From NCBI RefSeq assembly GCF_048771995.1, contig NC_133030.1, positions 39,494,001 through 39,558,000 of the forward strand: 64,000 bases of DNA, given 5' to 3'. The notes beneath the pieces were generated by a model that had not been told where the DNA came from, made no database searches, and saw only the letters and a list, made by a program, of their open reading frames with translations. Position 1 is the first letter of the stretch. Every line of letters starts with the position of its first letter. The stretch is from Taeniopygia guttata. Taxonomy: Eukaryota > Chordata > Aves > Passeriformes > Estrildidae. Position numbers and translations under genes: made by a program. Positions 1-13,000 of this stretch are shown here, piece after piece.

Positions 1-2487
1 TATCCTCTCCCCATCTATTTTGGTCAGGTCCAGAGGACAATAAAACATTCAAGAGAGTGATAAATAAATGAATCTGACAAAACAACTACTTGTAATTCCC
101 TATAAGTGTATTGTGATACTACTTAGTAGTGCTGCTGAGTAATGATGCTGCTGCTGTTTGCAGTTGTATCAGCATCAGCAGTGATGTGGTGCATTGTAGT
201 AATATTAGCACTTCTACTATCCCCCAGTAGCAATGGTAGTGGTACAAGGATAAGTTCAAAGTACTTGCTGGATTTTACTTAGCTGGGAATGTTTGCTTCC
301 AACTTCATCATAGTGGGTCATTATTAGCTGCTTTATAATTTGCCACAGTGGGAACTTGACAGCCTTGTAAGGGGCATGCAAGGAGCTTTTCTTTAGTTGT
401 CTCAAACACCTGATAAATGCCATATGATGTTATATGTCAGAAATAACATTTTATTTGATAATATGGGTGGGTCTGGGAATCTCTGCTCCATACTGTAAGA
501 ATATGTCCCAGACCAGGGCTCAAGGAGTGCTTATCACTAACTCAAAACAGTACAATAGTGTTAAAAATAATGATAATAATGATGAACGGTAGCACAGTCT
601 TATTCATAATTGTTCATTACAACCAAAATCTGATTAGATCTTCAAACACATCCCATCCATATACCTGACAGCCCTCTGCTGAGCCATAAAGGTGAGTGGC
701 ACGTGCTCAGTGAAGCTGACCCATACAGTGAAATGGCTTATGAGAAATGATGATATATGATGAGAATACAAAACATGATAATGGGTTTGTTTATTGATTG
801 CAACTAAAATTCATGAACTGTGAAGCTGGAAACTGCACCAGAGGGAATTAGTCCAAGAGGACATTATGGGGGGAATGGGAGAGGGAGAAAGAGAATGTAT
901 TACATGTAAACTAAGTTAAAGGTTGCCTAAAGGCTTCTGATTCCACAAGCAGAGCCTCTGAGGATAGGATCTGAAAGCCTTTAATGCTACTAAGGCTTTG
1001 TCAGTAAGATATTTGAATATTTTGCCTACAAACTCAAAATGCTGTATTAATTCATTCTTATTTACCTTTCTGCCACTTCTAAAAGAAACCTTGCAGGAAG
1101 CTATTAATGACACTTCTTCATGAGAGAAAATTTTCAGAGAGGCTTTGCAGGTACTGACTGAAGGGGGGAAAAATGTGTGTCAAATTTAGGTTATTAACAA
1201 CATAATCCTTAAACAGACAGTATCTCAAAGACTAATTCATTTTCAAATTTGTCTGTAAAAACAGCATGATCCTTCACTCTGTGTGCATGCAAACTTATAT
1301 TGCATGTCTTTTTTTCATCATGTTTACTAGAAAGCAAAGAAGGGCTGGTGGCTGGAAAATACAATTTTGCTATGGCACCTTCCATTCAGATTCAAGTCCC
1401 TTTCTCCACAGTCCACCAGCAAAACCAACAGACAAGCAACTTTCTCTCACAGACCATGTGCAAAGCAACACGGTAGCACCAGGGGCAAGACTGATGTATT
1501 TTGTTGTAAGTTACACAATATTTTTTGCTTAGTGTAATACCAGGTTCTTTCTGGACAGAGCTTTGGGCAAGCTAAATGAAAAGCAATTGCTCTTAAATCT
1601 GTGGCTACAAGAAATCAGGAGTCCCATTTAATACAATTTTAGCAGCATGATTTTTTAACCACAGTATGGCGAAAGGAGTCTTGACCTTTTCCCTACTTAA
1701 GCATAAAGTACTGAAACCTTTGCGTCTTCCCACACTGAGAGAAAACCTTTTTCTCATGTGAATTTATAATATTCGGTACAAGCTTCTTTTAAACTTTCCT
1801 TTTGTTGGAGGTACATTTTTCCTCCCTCTACTCAGATCCTTTTAAGTTATAATTTATTAGAGGTTTACTCTTCCTTCCTGTGCTTTTCTGTTCTGGGTGT
1901 TCTATTTATAGTCTTTGTAATGTCAAAATTATCTGTGGAAAAACACAGTCATATATGTCACCAACATAAATGGCCCCCATTCCACTGCCCACTCCAGAGC
2001 CACAGCCTTTCTGGGTGCCTCTCAGCCCTGCACCACACGGACATGGGCTAGCCGGGAGGGCAAAAGGCAGCTGTGGCAGCAATGACACCCGAGTGGAAAG
2101 GCCTCTGTTTACAGCAGAGCCTTCTGTGTGGTCTAGGAAGGCTTTCATGACTCTGAAAGGCTACAGTGAACTGCAGTTATATTTGTTCTTCGCAGGTGCT
2201 GTTTTGTTTTCTTGGGGTTTTTCCACACAAAGTGAGGAAACATTGCATCTGGAAAATTACAAGTTCTGCTCATGCCAGTAGCTATTTCTAGAGAAGCAGC
2301 CCTGTGACCATTAACACAGTTAATTAGTAGTAAACCTCAAAGATGTTTCTTAGATCATGGTACAAAGAGATAGTAGAGAAAGAAAGAAAAACAAAAGTCT
2401 AGGTAGGTGTCTTCAATATTAGATATTCCCTAAACAAATTAATATGAGGGAATTAAAAAAAAAAAATGCTCAGCAATGTAAGGATGT
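1..2487. other. Intergenic, downstream of EGLN3
   Basis: AT-rich sequence with a run of imperfect GCT/GTA trinucleotides at about 125-240. I see no exon, RNA gene or identifiable repeat. Confidence 0.7.
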
Positions 2488-2935
2488 CACGGAACCACAG
2501 AATATGCTGAGTTAGAAGGGACCCACAAGAATCATTTAGTCCAAATCCTGTCCCTGCACAGGAACATCCCCAAGAGTCACACCCTGTGGCTGAGTATTGT
2601 CCAAATCTTCCCAAACTCTGCTAGGCTTCCTGCTGTGACCACTTCCCTGAGGAGCCTCTTCCAGGGCTCAATCCTCTGGGTGATGAACCTTTTTCCTAAT
2701 ATCCAATCTAAACCTCCCCTGACACAGCTTCAGGCCATTCCCTTGGATCCTGTCACTGTCACCACAATCAAGAGATCAGTGCCTGCCCCTGCTCTTCCCC
2801 TCATGAGGAAATTGTAACTGCAGTGAGATGTCCCCTCAGCCTCCTCCAGGCTGAACAGAGCAAGTGACCTCAGCCACTCCTTATATGGCTTCCCCTCAAG
2901 GCCCTTCACCATCTTTGTTGTTTCCTCTAAGCACA
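2488..2935 (-). mobile_element. CR1 LINE 3' fragment (CR1-X-like)
   Basis: Read on the plus strand this is the reverse complement of a CR1 3' end. It starts with CACAGAAT...GAGTTAGAAGG and runs through the familiar CR1 segments for CTCTTCCAGGGCTC, the region around TCTAAACCTCCCCTG, and CTCCAGGCTGAACAGAGCAAG before similarity fades near 2935. It is 5'-truncated, as most avian CR1 copies are. The tail type (GGGACCCACAAG) is the same as in the SINE at 10238-10380. Divergence from the usual consensus looks moderate. Confidence 0.85.
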
Positions 2936-3454
2936 GGTGCTTGACATACCTTTGAAAACCTGCAGCAGCTCTGTGTGACAGCATCTTTCCCTGCTGTGTG
3001 TTGCCCTGGGGATGTCGCAGGACAAGATGCCACAGTGGAGAAATCACCTGTGGAAACAGGTTTCTCCAATGTGCCTGTTCACTGGGTGTGCAGGAGTAGT
3101 GTCTGCAAAGGTCTTTTGTGTTGACATTCACACCCTGCAGCTCTAATATGACAATTAGTTTATAATCCTTTAATATATTTTTTATCTAATTTAAAGTTCT
3201 GTGCTGAAAGAAGATTAGCCATATAGCTCAATTACTTAAATGCTTAAGACTCTTCTTACACACCAAAAAGAAGGCAAGTTTATGTATCTGAGCTTTAATG
3301 CCCCATGATCATTTCCCCCCCTTCCTTCAAAAACAGCTGCAAAACAAATAAATTACATGAAACATTCAGGGCCAGAAACTCTTTCTCTTTGCTGCTCTTC
3401 AGAGGTCATTATCAAGGTTTAATGCTCATTTTCAGTCCAGTAAGACAAGCAAAC

Positions 3455-3546
3455 CACAGACATGGTTTAGTGGCAAACACAGTGGTACTGGTTGAACTCA
3501 GTGACCTTAGAGGTCTTTTCCAACTTAAATGATTCTGATTCTTTGA
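3455..3546 (+). mobile_element. CR1 LINE 3' tail, short copy
   Basis: The sequence shows the typical CR1 3' terminus: a CATGGTTTAGTGG-type segment, then GGTTGAACTCAGTGACCTTAGAGGTCTTTTCCAAC and ending in degenerate ATTCT(A/G)-type repeats at 3530-3544. It is a 5'-truncated insertion of about 90 bp. The left edge is uncertain because the sequence before 3455 is too diverged to assign. Confidence 0.8.
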
Positions 3547-6500
3547 CATCCAGATATCTGGAAAACTTAGTCTGGAAGACAATGTAGCTAATTCAGTTGC
3601 CATTCAAGTCAGTAGTTGCAAACCCAGTCATTCAGCCCCTTGTCCCTGAAGGATTGAGTGCATCTGCTTCCAGGTGCACACGGGATCATCAGGACTGGGA
3701 TGGGCCCAAAGATGATGATCCTGGCTCTGGGCATCTGTGTGCCCACATCTGTCATCTACTGCCTTGAAAAAGAGCAGGATATGTCTTTGCTGCTAGTGTA
3801 TTGCATGTTGTTCATGATCATTTTAGTTTGGGCAAATCGCCTCCAAATTTGTTCTCACCCACCTATAGCTCTATAATGCTTGGCCTACTATTTTGACCAC
3901 CAAAATACGCACACTCTGCTCAAAAAAAAAATACATCTGAGCTTTTTGGTTTTCCTTTATTTTGTTTTGATTCTATTTTTTTTCAGCCAGATACAAAGAT
4001 TCACTAGAGATTTAACAACTGCAGTAGAGGCACTGTATCTATACCATAAGCAAAAGTAGAAATAACTAGAAAGCTTCCTGGATTTTGTAAAATGTTAATA
4101 AAAATAAAATGGTTCAAAATAGTTGTCTAGTTGTCAAATACATTGCTTAAAACTACTCTTTGTTGATGAACAGAATTATAGTTGAAGTCATAGTTGTCCA
4201 GTGATACCGTTGTGTTTCATTTTTACATGGTTTTATGACAGTTGTTATTTCTGTTTCTCTCTTCAGTAAGAGAAAGAATTCAACAGAGAGGAAAAAAAAG
4301 TATATATTTTGTTTATAAATATAGGTGTGACAGATATAGCCATGTACAAACTCTGTCTTAAGATTTGGCCTCTTCCATCTGCAAAACTTTACGGAAAAAG
4401 AAAGAAAACCTAGTTTTGCTATAATATTTTGCAGAATAATTACTTCATCTGCTAGTAAATTTATTATATCAAATGTCTTCTTATTTATATATATTAATTG
4501 TTTCTTAAAGGAGCAATAGTAAAAATAAGAAGAGGAATAACTATATGCAATTGCGATGTCTAAAGAGGAGACATCATATTGGAAAATAATTAGCTATTCA
4601 AAAATGATCACATTAAACTTACTCTGTATAACAGACTAAAATATAAGCCATTTTAGGCAAATCCCCCCTCTCCTGTAAAGACATATTTTGTATAGATAGG
4701 TTCCTAATTTTAATTCTTCTCCTGTGGGTAACAATGGTGTTGTTAAGGTTAATATCACTTTTTTTCATTTATTTTAATTATTTAATTTATAATGTCAAAA
4801 AATAAAATTGAAATGTACTCACACTTGTAAGAGCTTTGGAAATCGTGCAGCAAGATTTTTTGAGACCTTTTCTCCTGTTAAATTTCAACAACACACACTT
4901 ACCAATGCCCTTCTAGTGGTTCCTTTCAGGGGATCAGCTGCATTAATTTAACTCCTCTACTGTGATTTGTAGTTAACAAAGACGACACCTGGAGATAAAA
5001 GGAGCTTGGTGACTGATTCTGCCTTTTGCTATCATTTGTTTGGTCTGAAGATAATGGTGGCAACACTGACAATGTTTTAAAAAAAATGAGGGGTACTTCA
5101 GATTAGCGCTCTAAGAAACACAGGTCAGAGTGGAAGATAGAGGTTGTTGAGGGAAAAAAGCTGAGAAAATATGTCAGCTTTGAAAAAGCATATTTTTTAC
5201 CTAAATTTTTTTCTGTTGGCCTCCAGTCCAGATGTTTGCCTAATCCAAGCAGCCAGTCCAGCACTACACTATCACCACTGTCCCTATGAGGGCCCACCAC
5301 AACTTTCAGTTCTCCACACTCCTACACCGCCCTCATCTTCCACCCAGCAGCAGAAAGGATCATTCAGCTGGTCAGATTGCTGGTGCCAGAGGCCACGTTG
5401 CACAGGAAGCAGAAGGGTAGGAGACCTGCAGAGCCTCTGCACCCCTGGCACATGCCAGGTTTGAAATATTCCTGTCCAGAGATGGGATCTGTGTGTGCAT
5501 GTGCACAAGTCTCTGCACCACCCTGCCTTTTGCTGCCTTGTGCCCCAAGTGGCTCTGGGGAACCCTGTTCCCATGGGAGAGACATCATTCAATAATAATG
5601 TGTGCCTCACAACATAAATGGCAAAGAAGCACCTCAGTCTAGTTTCCAGAAAAAGTTTATTTGTTTGTTTGTTTTTTAATAATCTAGGATTTCTAAACAG
5701 CAGGGAAGCAAAGGACATTATTCAGCTCCTGAACAGTTATGAAAAATATGTGGCTAAAGTACAACATACTTTAGCTGAAAAACTAAACACCTCAGCATGC
5801 ACATAAGCATCATTTTAAAAAATCACATAAATCTGCACGATTTCAAAAGTGTCCAAGTTCCTCAGGATGGGTTGCACTAGAAATGTCAGGGGAGGGCTGG
5901 GAAATTCCTCAGCCAGGGGGACACATTCCACTGCAGGCCACTCTCTCAGCTCATGTGTGAGGCTGAGGAGGGAGGGATATGCCATATCCCAACAAGACAG
6001 GGGGCTGTGTGAAGACTGCCAGAACAGTCCCATATATCCAGAAAATCCTTCATGTTTGCCTTTCCACTGCCTGCAGCTCCAGAAGAAGCTGAAAGAGGCA
6101 TGCCATACATTCTGTGACTCCGTGAGGATGGGTGCAAGCATCATCATTTAATATCATGGGAAATAAAATAAATCTTAAACACACAAGAAAAAATATATAT
6201 AGGTAAACCAAGGAGAAAGGAATCTTTTTGTAAAACATCAAAGCATCTCAGATACATCGCTGTGATCTAGAAGTTATGAGACATTGCCTAATACAGTTTA
6301 TACCACTTGGTGGCAACACTTCCATGTTTGATTTATTGAACTTTTCTCTTAATCTTTCTTCTGATACTAAAAAGGACAAGTGTAGGCTCTAGTATGTGCA
6401 ATTAATTATTGCAGAGAATAAAAATAAAAGGTTTGAATGGCTTTGGTACTACTTTCTGTCCAGGACTCATACTAAATTATTTTCAATATTACATTGTTTT

Positions 6501-7734
6501 ATGTCCTGAGACATTTCTAATAGGAAAATTTCACATTCCTCAGGCATCAGTGAGAAGCCCTGTACAGCAATTTCATCTTTAATACTGGCAGAAGATAATT
6601 TTTTTCAATGCGCAACCACAACCATGACAGAAAATGTTGAGGAGCTGCTTGCAGAGCACCAGGTGCTCAGGAAAGATAAGTTAGATGGCGACCACTGTGC
6701 AGGTTTCTCCACTGCAGGTATGTTTTAAGACTGCAGGTGAACAATTGAAGGGCATTCAAGCTGTAGTCTTGCATGGTGCACAACAACCAAGCCATGGCTC
6801 ACTCTTGCAGTTTAAGTTTGATCTACAAGACTCATTCTTCCAGCAAAGATGCTCAGTGTCCCCACCTGCCCAACTGTGGGCACCCCACTAAACCTGATAA
6901 TCAACATCATTCATGTCAATATTTCCTAAATTAAAGGATGTGCAAACTCAATGGCATTGGGTTCATTTACCTGCAGTTTGTGGTGTCCTGTTCTGCCACC
7001 TGTCTCTACGCTAACATGCCACTCTAAGGCTATCAAGGGCCAGGCAGGATAGCTTTGGGGTAGCAGCCTGAAGTCACTCAGTGGCCCAGGGGTGGTACAG
7101 AGAATAGGGATGCTCCTGGGTCTCTGTTTACAGTCATAGGAGTATTCTGGGTAGAAAGCAGGCCACAGACAGCTGCAGGTGAGGCTCATGTGCTGCAATA
7201 GCCTGCAGGAGTGCTCACCAGCCCAGACCATGTCTCAGCAAGAATGGGGACAAGGCACACGGCTCTGTAATGACCAGGTGACTGGCCACAATTTAGGAAT
7301 GCTGAATGTCTGCAATCATTACCAAACCAGGCAGCAGCCAAGCAAATAGAGCACCCAGGCTGCTGCTGGCTTCCCTGGGTCCTCTGCTGCATTTCAGCTT
7401 CCCTCCATGACACCTATAACTACAAGCTCCCTGCGAGACATAGGATTTTAAAAGGGTTTTTAAACAAATAGGTTTTTCCACCCACATTGAGCCTGTAGCC
7501 CAGGTTGCACTCACACTACAAGGAGCCAAGGGTGGATGGGTGTGCTGGCAGCCAAGCTCCTGCTCCACACACAGGTTCACCTCAACGAGACAGAAGAGGC
7601 ATTAGATCAGTCAGACACACGGAGATCCTGGCTCTGGCACATATCCTGTCACTGCAGTCATAGCCACCAGGACAACCCACACAGACCCAGCCCTTCCAGC
7701 CCCAGCACTAACCTGTTGATTTCCAGTGCAGACA

Positions 7735-7800
7735 TGTGAAGGGAAGGTTTCTGAACTACCCTTCCAGGGCACTGTGAAGGGAAGGTTTCTGAACTGCCCT
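7735..7800. repeat. 28-bp direct repeat, 38-bp period
   Basis: A 28-bp word beginning TGTGAAGGGAAGG occurs at 7735-7762 and again at 7773-7800 with one mismatch. The spacer is 10 bp. Confidence 0.9.
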
Positions 7801-8416
7801 AGCCTTCTAATTTACCCAAGTGCTAAATCAACACTGGGTATTAATTTATATTGCTGATAGCTTGGGCTGAGTAAGCATAAGCTTGAGCTCAGCTGGAATG
7901 TGCTGCAAGAGCCAGATCTGAGTGTCTGTGCAGGCAGAAGCCCACAGAGCCAATGGGAACCAGGCAGCAGGGCAGGCAGGAAATGGGCAGAGCATTGGAG
8001 GCAAAGGCATCAAGTGCAGGAACATATCAGGGTTCTGGGAAGCAATATCTTGTCAGCCTGGACTCCCTCAGCCCAGCAAGCTGAGACTCATCATGGCACT
8101 AGTGCAGTCCCTGGCAAGGAAACACTGCCTGGAAGAGGCTGGCAGCTGCCTTCTGCCCTTCAACAGATGCTGAAATGGGTAAGGTCTCACCAGACTGCTG
8201 CAGTGCCAGGTCTCCAGCAAAGCCTGCCAGCATGGTGAGGGACAGACAGGTCCCGACCATCATGGTGCAAAACAGCTTCCTGGCTCACAGCCAGACACTC
8301 CTGAGCAGCACCACGTGCCCAGGGATCTCTCAAACATGCAGTGGATGCCATGCACACGTCTACATAGGGGGTGATCCTAAAAGAGCCACATTAATGTATA
8401 TCTATGGATCTGTGAA

Positions 8417-8418
8417 AT

Positions 8419-8454
<36 letters not shown>
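8417..8454. repeat. (CA)n/(TA)n compound microsatellite
   Basis: A dinucleotide run switches from CA to TA units over about 38 bp. It is likely to be polymorphic in length. Confidence 0.95.
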
Positions 8455-10237
8455 GGCTCCGGGATGTGTCATCCAACCTTATCACACCCAGGAAAACCAG
8501 CTCCATGTTTCCTGCTCTTTAACATTTCCATCACTGCTACCACAACATCCTAGATTGGGCCAGAGCTAGCTGGCATATGTGAAGAAAAACGCATGCTTGC
8601 AATGCTTGCAAAACTTTCCCTATCTCACATGGGGAAAGGTGAGCAAGTGGAAAGGCCACCCATCCCAACACCTCCCAGCTGGGAAGGTTGCTTCCCTGCC
8701 TATGCTGCTCTTAGCAAGAGCAGCCACACTGAACACCCCTCTGAAGGTCATCTTCTAGCCCAGGTGAGAAGCAGGCACCCAACACTGGCAGCTCTCACAC
8801 ACTACAGAGCTTATCCTGGAAGTGTTTCCTAAGCTGTCTCATGAGCTCAAAGGACTCCAGCATCAAAACATGCTCCTCCAGCAGCTGTGAAGCCGTGGCC
8901 CACAATGAATTCATGTCTGCCTGCTGGATGTCCATAGAGTATTATCTGTTCCAGGTCTGGGTGGCCATTACAATGACACGGTCATGGGGTCATGCATCCA
9001 TCACAAAGAAGGCAAAGCAGGGGATCTCACAGTGCAGGGAATGCATGCCCTCCTGCATGGTGAAGGCCATGTTCACAGTGTACTGCTTGGCCAGTCCCCT
9101 CATAGTGCCCTGGGTCGCTGGGATGCTGTCAAAATCAAAGGAGTGCACGCTGGCAAACTGGAAGATACTGCTTTGGGCAGCTCTTCTGTTCCCTCCACAA
9201 CTCCAGTCTCCCCTGGGTTTTGCTGCATTTTGCCAGTTCCTGCCTAAAACTAAGGCTTGCCTTCTTGCTTGGATTTTTTTAAGCGCAGAAAATGAGACAG
9301 TATAAAGCACAACTAAAATCACATACATGGCAAGGATTGAGCCAAAAACCCTCTTTTGCACATATGGATGCTACTACCTCCACTGCAAACTGGGAGAGTG
9401 TTTAGCAAGTGAAATGTCAATTAACATATTTTGCTTGACTTGTGTATACTTAAGTCTGGGATAATTTGGCCCTAATGGTAAGCAAACACTTTGAGTTCCC
9501 TTGGGATGATGCCCAGCCCTGGGCTGTTTTCTCAATTCCTCCAAAGGTCTCCAAGACATACCCACTACTTTCTCCATTTGGCGCCTGCACTGTGTTTAAA
9601 ACTGGGATTGATTTAAATCTCTCTGCCCTGGGAGGAAAGAAGCTGGTGCCCATGAGTTTGATTTCTCCTTCTTGCCTAGGAGACCCATGCAGAAAGGGGG
9701 TTCCACCTCATCCTGTTAATTACTGCCCAGTTTCCCTAATGATTCTGTAGCTGTATTCAGCTCTATGTAAAGCAATTTATTAAATAATGGGGACACAATT
9801 TACCGAACCCATATAGACTTTCTGGGCTGTGCCCCAACAATTTAGCACTTTTAATAAGAAATACAAGCTTTGCATTAATTTTTAAGCATTTCTTTGGTGC
9901 CCAGGAGCTGCTGGGGCTGGAGAGTATGGTGCTGCACTTCCAGATGGCGTCAGTGTCTGGCAGAGGTGGTGCTCGGAGATATGCCTTCAAGGGAGTAGAA
10001 AAGAACAAGAAGTAAGGCTCAGAGTCAGCTTGAGAGAAGCTGGGGAGGAAGAAATCCATCTGAAGAACTTTTGATAGTATGCAAAAAAAGCCTAAAATCA
10101 GTTGCTATTGCAAACTCACAGGAAATAACCAAGATCAAGGCCTACATGGGCAGAGGAGAACCTGCAATCCCAGTGTCAAACTGCTGAGGGTTCTGTAGAG
10201 CCATCCCCATCCCACATGGCTCATGTTTGTCTTAGAT

Positions 10238-10380
10238 CACAGAATATTCTGAGTTGGAAGGGGCCCACAAGCATCACTGAGTCCAACTCCTCAGTGAATG
10301 GCCCATTCACAAGGATTGAGCCCACAACCTTGATGTTAATAGCTCCATGCTCTGACCAGCTGAGCCAATCTCAGGGCCAC
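10238..10380 (-). mobile_element. tRNA-Ile-derived SINE with CR1 tail (TguSINE1-like)
   Basis: On the minus strand the element starts at about 10380 with a tRNA-Ile-like head. An A box (TGGCTCAGCTGG) and a B-box-like segment (GGGCTCAATCC) flank an anticodon-arm region resembling GCTATTAACATCAAGG. It then passes into a CR1 3' tail (GAGTTGGACTCAG...CCCCTTCCAACTCAG) ending at 10238. tRNA-Ile-headed SINEs with CR1 tails are known from zebra finch as TguSINE1. The head carries several departures from a tRNA and is not a functional tRNA gene. Its tail is about 86% identical to the CR1 at 2488 over 51 bp by my count. Confidence 0.85.
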
Positions 10381-10486
10381 CAGGAAAAGCACTTTGTGAG
10401 CCTCCTCCTGCGGCAGCAGGGCCTAAGCTGTGCAATCCCTGGGATGCTGTGGCAGATGCTGCATTTTCCAGACCTGAGCAGGACTC

Positions 10487-10543
10487 TCCTGAGAATCTGT
10501 AATTCTCAGGAATTACAGATCTCAGTCTGTAATTCCTGAGAAT
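10487..10543. repeat. Overlapping inverted repeats (three-arm hairpin cluster)
   Basis: Three arms can pair in alternative ways. CTGAGAAT at 10489-10496 pairs with 10502-10509. ATCTGTAATTC at 10495-10505 pairs with GAATTACAGAT at 10510-10520 (loop of 4). The 17-bp word at 10502-10518 pairs perfectly with 10527-10543 (loop of 8). It lies just beyond the SINE head and is not part of it. Confidence 0.9.
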
Positions 10544-12399
10544 GGGAGGCCACATGCCGACCCTACATCTGCATCTCTGCATGAGTCCCAAAGGCGCTGA
10601 GGAGCCTCAGCCTGCCCCAGGAGCCCTTACAGAAACCCATCATGGGGTTGCTGCTGCAGAAGCACAGGGCTGGGCGATGAAACAGCTAATCTTCAGAGCT
10701 GGGGTGCTTTTATCTATTCCTCAACTCTCCGGAGACAGAGCATAAATATAACAGCACAGAACCCTTGAAATCAGCAGTGGGCACAGCAAATTGAGATATT
10801 GAGCCTTAAGATGGCAGGGGAGAAGACTCCTCTGTGCTGCTGCACAGGGTGATGCTGATCAGGGTGCTGGCATGGGTGCTCTGGCCCGTGGGGATGGCAG
10901 AGGGTTCCATCTGTTCAAAACGCCAAGCCAGCTTGGGGAAGGCTTGCCACCCCCATGTCCTCCAAATTGGCCTTGTCTGCATCTTATGGTCATGATTTGC
11001 TGGCAAGGGGAATGAAAGGAAGCTGAGAGTGAAACAATTTTCATGTGTTCCCTGAGCACAGTCACAGACGCTAAGCAAAGGAAATACAACAACAATAAAG
11101 GGAAAATGTTTAGCTTATGATATTAACATGTTTATAGCAGCAACAATATATAGGTTCCAACCTTATGTAAAATTTTGATGAACTGCCAGTTTTAAAAGTG
11201 AAAGAAAAGTTTACAAGAACTACTCATGGTATTTAATATTAATAATAAACACATCTATGCTCAAGTACTGATATTCAAAGTGGTTGAATTTATGACCACA
11301 TTATTTAACTTGAGTCTTTTCAGATATGTGAATTAATGACTCAACTGAGAATTATTTAAAATATACTTGGAAAGCACCATGGATTTGCAAAGGGAAGAAA
11401 AAGTTTAATGGCTGTAGCAAACACTGACTCTCAGACATATGCACATTCTTTTTAATCAGAACATGAACTTTTGAAGAGAGTGGAGGCTCCTGTCTTTAAA
11501 ACCATATGCCCCCAAAAGCTGACTTCTGATACCCCACTGTATATTTCTTCATAATTACATTCTTCCCCCTCTCCAATATTATTTCCATGAGTAGTGAATG
11601 ATTGAAGATTACCTATAACACATTTCCTAGGAAACGGAGAACCCAACCAGCTTCATGGCTATTCTGGACAGGAGGGGACATTGCTTCCTACTATATCTTG
11701 AGTCTAGATACAAAGGGGTAGCACATTTAGGATTGCAATTCTTGAATTTGAGACAGAAAGAAGAGGATGGGAGGGATGCACAGCTTTAGGTTTGGATAAC
11801 AAAACAGTGTAATCTGCATGAACTATCTTACAGCAAGCAGGTTCAAAAGGAGATATCGATGCCTCATTGCTGTGGAAAATGTGGGTTCAGCTCTTTGTTG
11901 CCCAAGAAGGGGAGAAGTGCTGCTCAGCACAGAGCAGTGCCAGGCAGCAGGATCCTCCAGAGGTGCATGCTCACCAAGCCCAACCTGCTGTGCAGTGCAT
12001 GCCTGTCGTAACTGCAAGTGCATCATAACAGAAATAAAAGGGCAGGGAGAACAACTGCGCATGGCAGGGTTGGGCTGAACTTCACTCCTGGGGAAGGGCA
12101 GCCCTGGTCTAGTCCTGCAACAATGCATGGTAGTGGCCTCTATAACCTTTACTGGAACAGGACAACCTCATACCTCTTCCCTTCATGGGATACCTTGACC
12201 ATGTAAGTTCCAAAATAATGCTAAGACGTCATGACATAGAACATGTAACTTAACCTGACTGGTCCTTACTCATTGCTCCAAGAAAAAAAGGAAAAAAAAA
12301 CAACAGAAAAAAACTTCTACTTACATCAATCCTGGCAGACATTTCTCCAACCAAATCTTTGGTAAGGGCAAGTCTACAACATCTTCAGATAGGCCAGTG
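10544..12399. other. Intergenic, nothing recognised
   Basis: Mixed-composition single-copy sequence. No gene, RNA or repeat can be supported. Confidence 0.7.
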
Positions 12400-12700
12400 G
12401 TTCAGCATCCCAGCCATAAGAAAGCTTTTTCCAACAAATAACTTGTAACTTCCTTGCACCAATTTTATCCCATTATTTGTGTGTTATGCATCACAAATAC
12501 TGAGAACAAAGTAGTTATAATGCTTTTACTTACTTATAATGCTTTTACTTCCTTCTTCATTTGTCTTCCCACTTCCTTGTCCCCGGAAGGAACAGTACCA
12601 GATCTTTTAGCTTGTCCTCACAGATTATAGTTTGTAGGTCTCTGATCATACTTATTTTTTCCAGTAGACTGATAGGGGAACATTTTTTTCCACATCTTTC
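12400..12700 (-). mobile_element. Old diverged CR1-like fragment
   Basis: The plus strand shows a reverse-complement CR1-type pattern in its right half: CTTGTCCTCACAG...GTAGGTCTCTGATCAT, corresponding to the conserved segment that reads roughly CTTTTCCTCACAGG...TAGGCCTCTGATCATT in ancient amniote CR1. It is heavily diverged and interrupted by a 19-bp local duplication at 12515-12551. The edges are approximate. Confidence 0.4.
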
Positions 12701-13000
12701 TTAAAGACAGAAGCCATAATATCAGAGTTCACACAAATTTCCTCTTGAATCAATGAAAATATATTAATTCCCTCAGAAATGTAACAACTTAATGGGTTCA
12801 ACAGAAAGGTCACACTCCTCCCTCATCACATGGACATGCTGCGCAGCCTAATACTGAGGATCTTCTCCTGTGGGATAAATGAAGCCAGTCTGACTGTCCT
12901 TGGGTAAGCCTGGTGTCTGACCTTTGGCATCCTGCATCCATGCACTGACAGACAGGGATCAGAGAAGGGTAGAAAGGGCAACTCCTCTCCCTCCTGTTTT

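Larger units (their letters stand above)
3547..10237. other. Intergenic, no gene recognised
   Basis: About 5.2-10.2 kb is somewhat GC-richer than its surroundings and carries several open frames of 60-150 codons on both strands, none resembling a known family. The longest minus-strand frame (8990-9361) starts with a hydrophobic stretch but shows no domain I recognise. A simple microsatellite and a 28-bp repeat are listed separately. Confidence 0.6.

Noticed and set aside
8841-9361. Overlapping open frames on both strands (154 and 123 codons), considered as a retrocopy or ITPRIP-like remnant
   Set aside because: I could not align either translation convincingly to any family, and no poly-A tail or target-site duplication was seen. 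Left as unidentified.
9619-9750. A NYCPVSL motif resembling the NYRPVSL motif of CR1 reverse transcriptase
   Set aside because: Only seven residues resemble the motif and the flanks do not continue the reverse transcriptase pattern, so chance is likely.
10300-10380. A tRNA-Ile gene on the minus strand
   Set aside because: The anticodon arm and T loop depart from a functional tRNA, and the sequence runs directly into a CR1 tail, so it is the head of a SINE.
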